Below, in pieces: positions 1-5,474 of a stretch of DNA of 5,492 nucleotides. The DNA comes from Nitrospirota bacterium (GTDB taxonomy: Bacteria; Nitrospirota; 9FT-COMBO-42-15; HDB-SIOI813): the NCBI GenBank assembly GCA_023248365.1, contig JAHFER010000126.1:1-5492 (forward strand). Direction: 5' to 3'. Position 1 is the stretch's first letter, and every line of letters begins with the position of its first letter. The notes beneath the pieces were generated by a model. That model had not been told where the DNA came from and ran no database searches. It saw only the letters and a list, made by a program, of their open reading frames with translations. The position numbers and the translations under genes are program-made.

Positions 1-93
1 AGGACCTCTGAATTTTTTCTCCCCACGTTATTCCTCTCAAACCTCATCATCCTTGCCATAACAGGTATAATAGGAATAGCCGTCATGATCTAG
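1..93 (+). pseudogene. 5'-truncated transmembrane segment of a HAMP-domain protein, ending at an in-frame TAG
   Basis: Reading frame 1 is open from the window edge to TAG at 91-93. It encodes about 30 residues ending in a strongly hydrophobic helix (LSNLIILAITGIIGIAVMI). The same frame continues directly after the stop with MSQRIAGPLHRFEK, the start of a HAMP domain. A hydrophobic helix followed at once by an RIAGPL-type HAMP start is the normal order in membrane-anchored HAMP proteins, so this piece and the ORF at 94-447 look like one ancestral gene split by a single nonsense codon. The rest of the N-terminus lies outside the window. TAG is also the stop of the cytochrome and YceI genes here, so genome-wide recoding of TAG is unlikely. 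A sequencing or assembly error is possible. Confidence 0.7.
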
Positions 94-447
94 ATGTCAC
101 AGAGGATTGCAGGGCCTCTGCACCGCTTTGAAAAGGTGCTTGATGAGATTGGAAAGGGCAACCTTACCCATAGATTCAAGTTAAGGGATAAAGACCAGCT
201 TGCAGAGTTGGCAGACAGTATAACAGAGCTTACTGTCTCTATGGATCAGAAGATAAGCAGTGCAAAGTCGAAGATACAGGAGATTTCAGCATTGCACACC
301 GGAATCCAGTCTGTGTTATCCGGCAATCATTCAGCCGATAAAGAACTTAAGGGACAATTATCAGCAGTCTCTAATAAAATAGCGGAGTTAGAGGAGGCTG
401 TAAATTATTTCAGGACTTCAGAGCACAAGGGAAGCAAAGAATCATAA
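94..447 (+). CDS. HAMP-domain/coiled-coil protein, cytoplasmic part of an interrupted membrane signalling protein
   Basis: As drawn this is a 117-residue protein. Residues 2-54 fit a HAMP linker domain: the RIAGPLHRFEKVL first helix, the GKGNLTHRFKLRDKDQ connector and the LAELADSITEL second helix. Residues 45-108 are rich in heptad-like K/E/L/I/A spacing and should form a coiled coil. No methyl-accepting tip, kinase or cyclase domain follows, so the protein has no evident output domain. HAMP domains normally relay signals from a transmembrane helix. Here the helix is encoded just upstream in the same frame but is cut off by TAG at 91-93. ATG 94 abuts that stop (TAGATG), which would suit termination-reinitiation, but there is no well-spaced Shine-Dalgarno. 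The 3' end overlaps the reading frame of the next gene on the same strand, suggesting co-transcription. HAMP assignment is confident; whether a functional protein is made is uncertain. Confidence 0.7.
   Translation: MSQRIAGPLHRFEKVLDEIGKGNLTHRFKLRDKDQLAELADSITELTVSMDQKISSAKSKIQEISALHTGIQSVLSGNHSADKELKGQLSAVSNKIAELEEAVNYFRTSEHKGSKES
391..397 (+). promoter_or_regulatory. Perfect Shine-Dalgarno (GAGGAGG) inside the end of the HAMP ORF
   Basis: GAGGAGG lies 6 nt before ATT 404, the first codon after the frame-2 stop TAA (401-403). No ATG, GTG or TTG follows at suitable spacing in that frame. The motif also encodes Glu codons of the HAMP protein coiled coil, so it may be coincidental. It is listed because it is the best available ribosome-binding site for the lipoprotein gene. 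Confidence 0.35.
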
Positions 448-1000
448 GCCAGCCAAATCCTGTTATGGTGTACTGTGTCTTTCCCTGTTTTTTATCCTGA
501 TACATGTTTTACCTGTTTCTGCATGTGAAAGCTCATCCAAAGTCTATGAGACCAGATATACAACCATTTGTTATACTACTGAAAAAGACCTGTACAGTTT
601 TACCGGCACTCTGAGCAATGGCCTGTTTTCTTTTATTGAATCATCAAAAAATCCCTCGGTAGTAAAAAACAGGGTGGATAATATAGTTGAAAGGGTAAGC
701 AAATTACTTGACATGTACCCTTCTGACTTTCATTTCACTATAAATCTCTACTCAAATAACAGAGACATTGAAAGGTCATTCCATGAACTGGGAGGGCTTC
801 GTGCCTTAGAAGGCGCCCCGATTGCCTTCTATGCACATAAAAGAAAAACCATCTATGTATCCATTGATAAGCTGACCCCTGGTGTTCTTGCCCATGAGAT
901 CGCCCATGCAATAATCAATGTCTATTTTGAAACCCCGCCCCCGGAGAGGATGCAGGAAATACTCGCACAGTATGTTGATAAGCATCTGCTGGAAGAGTGA
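404..1000 (+). CDS. Predicted exported lipoprotein with HEXXH zinc-metallopeptidase-like motif; start codon non-canonical or lost
   Basis: Frame 2 is open from TAA at 401-403 to TGA at 998-1000. The first ATG/GTG/TTG is GTG 674, but this has no proper Shine-Dalgarno. The frame upstream of it encodes a convincing lipoprotein signal: basic KNHKPAK, a hydrophobic run (about 470-520) and lipobox V-S-A-C at 515-526. The mature part would begin CESSSKVYETRYTTICY. I therefore extend the gene to ATT 404, which follows GAGGAGG (391-397) by 6 nt, giving about 198 residues. The C-terminal half holds HEIAH (893-907), then PPPERMQEILAQYVDKHL, where Glu at 956-958, 17 residues after the second His, could be the third zinc ligand as in gluzincins. 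This resembles, from memory, an uncharacterised family found beside HAMP genes in deltaproteobacteria. Catalysis and substrate are unknown. ORF identity is good; the 5' end is uncertain, and a frameshift or pseudogene is possible. Confidence 0.65.
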   Translation: MISGLQSTREAKNHKPAKSCYGVLCLSLFFILIHVLPVSACESSSKVYETRYTTICYTTEKDLYSFTGTLSNGLFSFIESSKNPSVVKNRVDNIVERVSKLLDMYPSDFHFTINLYSNNRDIERSFHELGGLRALEGAPIAFYAHKRKTIYVSIDKLTPGVLAHEIAHAIINVYFETPPPERMQEILAQYVDKHLLEE

Positions 1001-1018
1001 GACTCCGTGAATCGTTCT

Positions 1019-3241
1019 TCAGAAATAAAGACTGAGATAAAGTGAGATTGTCCTGAACTGGTAATCGCCTTCACGTATGCCAAGGAATTGTTCAGTAGTG
1101 CTGATAGGAAAATTTTCAAGGGTGTAGTTGTTTTGCTTATATCTTTCCATATAATAACCAGCGGTTATTTTTATATATTTTATACCCTTAATAGCAGAGC
1201 TTAAATCTCCATTTTCTTTCCCTATCTTAGATGAAACATTAATCTCATAGGTGTCTGTAATATTACTGACATCCGGCAGGCGCGTGTCTGTGCCGGTAAA
1301 ATCATTTTTGGTGTATCTTCCGGTAATTGACAACAAGTCATAAGGTTCATACTTAAATCCTGTTACGAATACATTTGCCACATCATGGAGATCTCCGGTA
1401 ACCGGGGTAGTAAATCCTGTATTTTGAGGATCCATGGGATAACTGAGACTGCTGTCATATGTCCATGTATATCGTCCCTTAATCTCTCTAATATCATAAT
1501 AGTACTCTGAATAAAGTTGCAGGGCTGTCAAGGGTACAATCTGCAAATATACAGAGCCTGATGTTGTTGCAGAGCTAATCCTTCCAATAGTTACATTAAG
1601 ATGGTCATCAGAGATATAGGATGCGCTGATCCCCACGGTTAATGTCTCAATTGGAAAGTAATCCATACCAGCAGAGAGGTTGTGTGAATCGAGCTCTGAT
1701 AGGTCAAAGGTGCGCATTAATGTATTCTGTGTGATATTGTTTAATGGATCCGGGTCATAAACCGTGCTGTAATATGTTGGGTCATAATGCCCGCGCCTTC
1801 TTAAATAGGTATATCCAACTTTCCAGGCCAGGGATTCAGATATATTAGACCGCAGTGAAATCGCCGCCTTTTTCTCATTTTGTTTTGTTACCTCTGTTTC
1901 ATCCCGTGAGGTATCCTTGTTTTCTATTGACGTATTCAGGAACAACCGGTTTGCAGGGGTCCATGTACTGTCAAGTACAATACTGTCTGTAAAATAGGCT
2001 GTATAGCGTGGTTTTCTTACGTATCTTATTTCGTTTGTTCCACCGTCTATCATTACATATGCAGGGGATTCCTTTATAGCCGGTGTATCATTCTTATATG
2101 CATAATGCCTGTATTTAATGTTGAACCTGATATTGGAGGGCAGTTTTGCAGATAGCGCTGTAGAGAATGTGAGGTTTCTTACGTCCGAATCAACAATCTT
2201 ATGCAAAAATGAGCCGCTTACATCAGGAACAGTAGTAAAAGGTATCAGATCTATGCTGCTTGTAACCTTACTGTATGAAAGGGTATTAACAGACGTTATG
2301 TTTTCTGATAATTTTATTGATGGTTTGAAAGTTAGTGTTTGTACTGTGTAATCCCCTGCTACTTTTGCCCTGTCATCAGATCCCTTAAAAGTATTATGCC
2401 ACGTAACATCATCTCCCTGATTGTTTGAAAAAATCTGGAAGTTATTGTTAAGCTGTACATCAACGCTATCATCAACATATTCCATACCAAGATCGATTGT
2501 GGTAGTTTTATAATCTGTTGGCTCTGAAATTTCAAAAATTGCAGTAGGGCTTATTACTGGAGGTTTTGTAAGGCTTTCAACATTAAGCGGCCTCGTGCCA
2601 TTTCTATCTTCAACAGACAGTTTGGTTGATATGATGAGCTTATCCCCCGGTGTGAATTTAAACGTAAGATTATTAATATCCCGCCTTGTAGAAACATCAG
2701 CAGAAGGCGCTCCATAATCGTGAATAAATCTGTTAAGTCCCATGTCCACATCAAGGAGTCCGTATCTTCTGTAACTAAGATTCCAATGACCGTCTTGTGA
2801 AAGATTGGTCAAAGGGGAAAGCTTACCTGCATCTCCTGACAGCTCCTGACTTCCTGAGCCAAGAAAGAAATTAAGATTATCAAGATAAAAGCCTTCCGGA
2901 ATGGTGCGGTATTCTTTTATCTTTGGAGAATCTTTAACTATTTTTAAGTTCTGATATTTACCGGAAACCTGTAGGGTGGAAATGTTTCCCGGAGGAGGTT
3001 CTTTGTTGATAGGCCCCTCTATCTCGGCTGCGACTACAGGCTCGTTGCTATTTGTGTTAGCTTGAGGAGTGTCAGATGGATTAGTCTGGGTATTATCTGT
3101 TGTACTATTTGTTGTATTATTTGTTGGGGTAGTTGCAGGGGATGTAGTCTGGCTCGTAGTGGAATCTGAAGAGGTCTCTTCGCAAAGTACAATGTTTGGA
3201 ATAAACAGGATGATTATGAGTATGATCAAGGTCTTTTTCAT
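1019..3241 (-). CDS. Outer-membrane beta-barrel protein, MtrB/PioB-like porin of a porin-cytochrome electron conduit
   Basis: I start the gene at ATG 3241 (MKKTLIILI), giving 740 residues. This start gives a clean signal peptide (about residues 1-20, ending NIVLC) and lies 7 nt after the cytochrome stop, with GATAGG upstream. An in-frame ATG at 3289 would put 16 polar residues before the signal. After the signal comes a Ser/Thr/Asn-rich low-complexity stretch (about 22-67), then about 650 residues of alternating polar/aromatic segments typical of transmembrane beta-strands. The protein ends in SLYLSLYF, and the terminal Phe is the usual outer-membrane assembly signal. The mature protein appears free of cysteine, so it lacks the N-terminal CXXC described for Shewanella MtrB. 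MtrB-type barrels sheath a decaheme cytochrome across the outer membrane; size and pairing with such a cytochrome support that role here. A different porin family in the same kind of complex is possible. Confidence 0.8.
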   Translation of the reverse strand: MKKTLIILIIILFIPNIVLCEETSSDSTTSQTTSPATTPTNNTTNSTTDNTQTNPSDTPQANTNSNEPVVAAEIEGPINKEPPPGNISTLQVSGKYQNLKIVKDSPKIKEYRTIPEGFYLDNLNFFLGSGSQELSGDAGKLSPLTNLSQDGHWNLSYRRYGLLDVDMGLNRFIHDYGAPSADVSTRRDINNLTFKFTPGDKLIISTKLSVEDRNGTRPLNVESLTKPPVISPTAIFEISEPTDYKTTTIDLGMEYVDDSVDVQLNNNFQIFSNNQGDDVTWHNTFKGSDDRAKVAGDYTVQTLTFKPSIKLSENITSVNTLSYSKVTSSIDLIPFTTVPDVSGSFLHKIVDSDVRNLTFSTALSAKLPSNIRFNIKYRHYAYKNDTPAIKESPAYVMIDGGTNEIRYVRKPRYTAYFTDSIVLDSTWTPANRLFLNTSIENKDTSRDETEVTKQNEKKAAISLRSNISESLAWKVGYTYLRRRGHYDPTYYSTVYDPDPLNNITQNTLMRTFDLSELDSHNLSAGMDYFPIETLTVGISASYISDDHLNVTIGRISSATTSGSVYLQIVPLTALQLYSEYYYDIREIKGRYTWTYDSSLSYPMDPQNTGFTTPVTGDLHDVANVFVTGFKYEPYDLLSITGRYTKNDFTGTDTRLPDVSNITDTYEINVSSKIGKENGDLSSAIKGIKYIKITAGYYMERYKQNNYTLENFPISTTEQFLGIREGDYQFRTISLYLSLYF

Positions 3242-3248
3242 AAGTAGC

Positions 3249-4400
3249 CTATCTCTGTAATCTGGCGCCTGATGGATGTCTGGAGCCATGTATCATTGGA
3301 TGACAATTTGTGCAACCTCTGTTGTAGGTGAACCGGCTTTTTGGATTTAACACATCATGTGCATCAATATTAGTATTAAGAATATTAACAGGCAGGTTTG
3401 TGTGACATTCAAGGCATAAGTATGGTTCACGTTGTTTTAAGAGCCGCCTGTTAATGGAAAAGTGTGCCTCATGACAAAGAAGGCAGTTCTCCTGAACAGG
3501 GAGATGGTCAAACAGGTAAGGCCCTCTTTTATCTGCATGACAGCTGTAGCAGTTTTCATTTACAGAAGATGCCTTTAGAAGCCCGGGTGTATCTGACCCA
3601 TGCGGTGAATGACAGGTTGAACAGGAGATGTTTGTTTCATCCTGCGCCCCAGTTTGCGAAAGATGTGGTGAATGGGCAGTCTGGCTCTTTTTCTGAGCAT
3701 GACATTTATAGCATATCTCCCGTACTGAGGTCATTTTCAATAAATTTCTTGTAGTCCCGTTCTTCATCACCTGATGACATTCAGTACAGGTCATTGTCTT
3801 TCTATGAACTCCATTATTCCAGTAATAAAGACTTCCTTTGTTATGGCATTTGATACAAGAAGCGTTCTGCTCTTCTCCGTTATCTTTTGATAACGGTCCG
3901 TATGTTGTAATAAATAAAAACTCTTTGGGATCTTTTATATGGAGGCTTCCAGGCCCATGGCATGACTCACATCCAATTTTAGGTTCTTCTTTACCCTTTT
4001 GAGGGGAGATAAAACTCTTAGTCCACTTTGCATGGATAGTTTGGCTCCATTGAACATACTGGGTTTCATGGCACCTCCGGCACTTGTCGGTTCCAACAAG
4101 CTCCTGTTTTCTCTCCGGTGGCACGGGTATAAAAAAAGTACCCTCTTTGGGATGAATGAGGGCTGTCAATTCTATGGCCGGTAAGGCTGTGGATTCAACC
4201 ACAGGAAGCGGCACAGTGCCTTCTGCTTTTGGAATTATTCCTGTATTTTCTGAGGGGGGTATAGGGTGAGTCCCTTCAGCCCCTGCTGTTTGAGATACCT
4301 CTTTAGGTGTCCCATTTTCAGCATAGAGATTGTATGCCTGGTATCCACTAAGGATGAATATGGCAATAATCAGGGGGGTAAGTATTCTATCAAAGTTCAT
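3249..4400 (-). CDS. Decaheme c-type cytochrome, DmsE/MtrA-like periplasmic electron carrier
   Basis: This 383-residue protein has exactly ten CXXCH heme motifs, with first cysteines at residues 107, 144, 182, 205, 230, 260, 284, 306, 329 and 363. The protein ends GCTNCHPMIHGSRHPSGARLQR-like, a C-terminus I associate with DmsE/MtrA decaheme cytochromes. The N-terminus (residues 4-20 hydrophobic, then NLYA-EN) is an export signal, either cleaved after LYA or kept as an anchor. Between about residues 30 and 100 lies a Pro/Glu/Thr-rich tether with three EGT...P repeats, making the protein longer than MtrA (about 333 residues). MtrA-type proteins sit in the periplasm and inside an MtrB barrel, passing electrons across the outer membrane to metals, DMSO or other external acceptors. 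It is the first gene of a two-gene operon with the downstream barrel. The Shine-Dalgarno before ATG 4400 is weak. Family assignment is strong; the natural electron acceptor cannot be told. Confidence 0.93.
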   Translation of the reverse strand: MNFDRILTPLIIAIFILSGYQAYNLYAENGTPKEVSQTAGAEGTHPIPPSENTGIIPKAEGTVPLPVVESTALPAIELTALIHPKEGTFFIPVPPERKQELVGTDKCRRCHETQYVQWSQTIHAKWTKSFISPQKGKEEPKIGCESCHGPGSLHIKDPKEFLFITTYGPLSKDNGEEQNASCIKCHNKGSLYYWNNGVHRKTMTCTECHQVMKNGTTRNLLKMTSVREICYKCHAQKKSQTAHSPHLSQTGAQDETNISCSTCHSPHGSDTPGLLKASSVNENCYSCHADKRGPYLFDHLPVQENCLLCHEAHFSINRRLLKQREPYLCLECHTNLPVNILNTNIDAHDVLNPKSRFTYNRGCTNCHPMIHGSRHPSGARLQR

Positions 4401-4437
4401 ATTAGCTTAAAATAATACAGGCAATTTAAAGTTTAAT

Positions 4438-4465
4438 ACTATAGATAAGATATAATTATTGTCAA
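4438..4465 (-). promoter_or_regulatory. Sigma70-type promoter for the cytochrome/barrel operon
   Basis: On the minus strand a consensus -35 TTGACA (4465-4460) is followed after 16 nt by TATAGT (4443-4438), five of six matches to the -10 consensus. Transcription would start near 4431, leaving a leader of about 31 nt before the cytochrome ATG at 4400. No other promoter-like site this good is seen between the two divergent genes on this strand. Confidence 0.65.
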
Positions 4466-4487
4466 GATTAAAGAAGTATTCCTTTTG

Positions 4488-4516
4488 TTGACATGATAAG
4501 TACATTCTGGCAATAT
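4488..4516 (+). promoter_or_regulatory. Candidate sigma70-type promoter for the YceI gene
   Basis: A consensus -35 TTGACA (4488-4493) is followed after 17 nt by CAATAT (4511-4516), which matches the -10 consensus at only three of six positions. It would give a leader of about 80 nt before ATG 4605. The two TTGACA boxes of this intergenic region lie 22 nt apart on opposite strands, so the two promoters could be regulated jointly. The weak -10 suggests dependence on an activator, or that the true start site is nearer the gene. Confidence 0.4.
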
Positions 4517-4533
4517 GTCGGAGATAAGCACAT
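4495..4533 (+). repeat. Pair of 11-bp direct repeats (GATAAGYACAT) in the divergent promoter region
   Basis: GATAAGTACAT (4495-4505) recurs as GATAAGCACAT (4523-4533), ten of eleven bases identical, 28 bp apart. A partial third copy, ATAAGTAT, follows from 4535. The first copy falls in the spacer of the YceI promoter candidate and the second at its predicted start site. Such phased repeats may be binding sites for a regulator, but the AT-rich composition makes chance repeats likely. Confidence 0.3.
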
Positions 4534-4590
4534 CATAAGTATTTTCCTCTGAGATTCTCTTCGGGTAATTTTAATATTAAGATTTAACAG

Positions 4591-4597
4591 AAAGGGG
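4591..4597 (+). promoter_or_regulatory. Ribosome binding site of the YceI gene
   Basis: AAAGGGG lies 7 nt upstream of ATG 4605, and the ORF starting there begins with a typical signal peptide. This fixes the start of the gene. Confidence 0.7.
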
Positions 4598-4604
4598 TGT
4601 TGTT

Positions 4605-5213
4605 ATGCGAACTGTAAGGTTTTTTGGGTTGTATGTAGTTATGCTGTCCTTATTAATTTTATCACCTGTTAAAATGGTTTACGCTGAGATGGCCCGTTAT
4701 AATGTGGACCCGGACCATTCTACTGTGGGGTTCAGCGTGACACACATGACGGTTTCAAAGACTACAGGCAGGTTTATGGATTTTACCGGATTTATTGAGA
4801 TGGACACTGATTCAATGACTGTAAAGGCTATTGAGGCAAATATTAAGACAGAATCTGTTAATACAAACCACAAAAAACGTGATGAACATCTAAAAACAGA
4901 GGATTTTTTCGATGTTAAAAAATATCCTGCAATGACATTTAAGATGAAGAGCTATCATAAGACAGGTGATGAATACACTGTCATAGGTGACTTAACTCTT
5001 CATGGGGTTACCAAAGAGATCTCACTTGTTGGAAATCTTAATGGAGTCAATAAAGACCCGTGGGGAAACATGCGAGCCGGTTTCACGGCAAAGGGTAAGA
5101 TTAACAGGAAGGATTTTGGTATAAACTGGAACAAGGTTCTTGATAACGGCGGTTTGCTTGTAGGAGATGAGGTGTTGTTAACCCTGGATATTGAATGCAT
5201 CAAGGCAAAGTAG
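4605..5213 (+). CDS. yceI: YceI-family periplasmic polyisoprenoid-binding-like protein
   Basis: The 202-residue protein has a Sec signal peptide (MRTVRFF, a hydrophobic run, then VYA-EM with cleavage after residue 27). The mature domain covers about residues 31-200, the whole length of a YceI lipocalin-like beta-barrel. Recognisable family features in order are YNVDPDHSTVGFSVTHM, the NHKKRDEHLKTEDFFDVKKY segment, FKM, GDLTLHGVTKEISL, and WGNMRAGFTAKGKINRKDFG leading into a Gly-rich end and the VGDEVLLTLDIE final strand. YceI proteins are soluble periplasmic proteins that bind a long-chain isoprenoid in the Thermus homologue; in E. coli the gene is base- and stress-inducible. The physiological role is not settled. 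The gene is transcribed away from the cytochrome operon across a 204-bp intergenic region and appears monocistronic, since a repeat element and a new promoter follow. An isoprenoid or quinone link to electron transport would be inference only. Confidence 0.95.
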   Translation: MRTVRFFGLYVVMLSLLILSPVKMVYAEMARYNVDPDHSTVGFSVTHMTVSKTTGRFMDFTGFIEMDTDSMTVKAIEANIKTESVNTNHKKRDEHLKTEDFFDVKKYPAMTFKMKSYHKTGDEYTVIGDLTLHGVTKEISLVGNLNGVNKDPWGNMRAGFTAKGKINRKDFGINWNKVLDNGGLLVGDEVLLTLDIECIKAK

Positions 5214-5234
5214 TTTTATCCTGCAGTTAAATTA

Positions 5235-5379
5235 TGATGACCTCGTAAAAAGCTTCACACCCACGAGTGTTGGTACCCGAAGGCGCAAATCCTGAGGAAT
5301 GAGGCGTACTTTGTTGCTACGCCGCATTGACGAAGGATCCAGCGCAACGCAGCAGATGGGGCCTTTTACGAGTCCGTCA
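5235..5379. repeat. 145-bp MITE-like palindromic intergenic repeat with terminal inverted repeats
   Basis: The ends form imperfect inverted repeats: 5235-5253 matches the reverse complement of 5361-5379 at 15 of 19 positions, with the core CTCGTAAAA / TTTTACGAG. Between them lies a nested palindrome. AATGAGGCGTA (5298-5308) pairs with TACGCCGCATT (5318-5328) with one mismatch and a 9-nt loop. ATCCT (5289-5293) pairs with AGGAT (5334-5338), and GCGC (5283-5286) with GCGC (5342-5345). No coding potential is evident. The element is locally more GC-rich than its surroundings. Ends of the CTCGTAAAAAG/CTTTTTACGAG type resemble, from memory, dispersed intergenic repeats in deltaproteobacterial and Nitrospirota genomes. 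No target-site duplication is obvious. It could be a non-autonomous mobile element or a structured-RNA/REP-type repeat. Confidence 0.6.
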
Positions 5380-5386
5380 ATTCTGG

Positions 5387-5415
5387 TTGAAATTTAACAC
5401 CCATGCTGTTATACT
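5387..5415 (+). promoter_or_regulatory. Near-consensus sigma70-type promoter for the gene starting at 5475
   Basis: TTGAAA (5387-5392), a 17-nt spacer and TATACT (5410-5415) each match five of six consensus bases at ideal spacing. Transcription would begin near 5422, at the left arm of the leader hairpin. The promoter begins 7 bp after the end of the palindromic repeat. Confidence 0.55.
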
Positions 5416-5419
5416 GGAA

Positions 5420-5462
5420 ATTCACAGCTACAGGGGGGATAGTTGAAACAACCCCTGTGAAT
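5420..5462 (+). promoter_or_regulatory. Leader hairpin directly before a ribosome binding site
   Basis: ATTCACAG (5420-5427) is perfectly complementary to CTGTGAAT (5455-5462). An alternative inner pairing, CAGGGG (5431-5436) with CCCCTG (5452-5457), shares part of the right arm. The right arm ends immediately before the GAGGG Shine-Dalgarno (5463-5467). This could be a translation-modulating 5' leader, or an operator palindrome at the transcription start. No known riboswitch consensus is recognised. Confidence 0.4.
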
Positions 5463-5474
5463 GAGGGTAATTAT

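Noticed and set aside
674..1000. GTG 674 as the true start of the HEXXH protein
   Set aside because: No spaced Shine-Dalgarno, and the same frame upstream encodes a signal peptide, lipobox and a family-like mature N-terminus.
985..1025. Terminator between the convergent genes
   Set aside because: Only 4-5 bp stems (GAGT/ACTC, GAAGA/TCTTC) and no T-tract on either strand.
3249..3289. Upstream ATG 3289 as start of the barrel gene, overlapping the cytochrome gene by 41 nt
   Set aside because: It would put 16 polar residues before a clean MKK signal peptide; ATG 3241 lies 7 nt after the cytochrome stop and fits better.
3464..3754. 96-codon ORF on the + strand inside the cytochrome gene
   Set aside because: It is antisense to ten-heme coding sequence, has no recognisable domain and is explained as a shadow frame.
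4505..4522. Sigma54-type promoter (CTGGCA...) upstream of yceI
   Set aside because: No GC/TTGC element at the required distance after TGGC.
5420..5462. Cyclic-di-GMP (GEMM) or other known riboswitch before the last gene
   Set aside because: Too short and lacking the conserved core motifs; only a simple hairpin with an alternative stem is visible.
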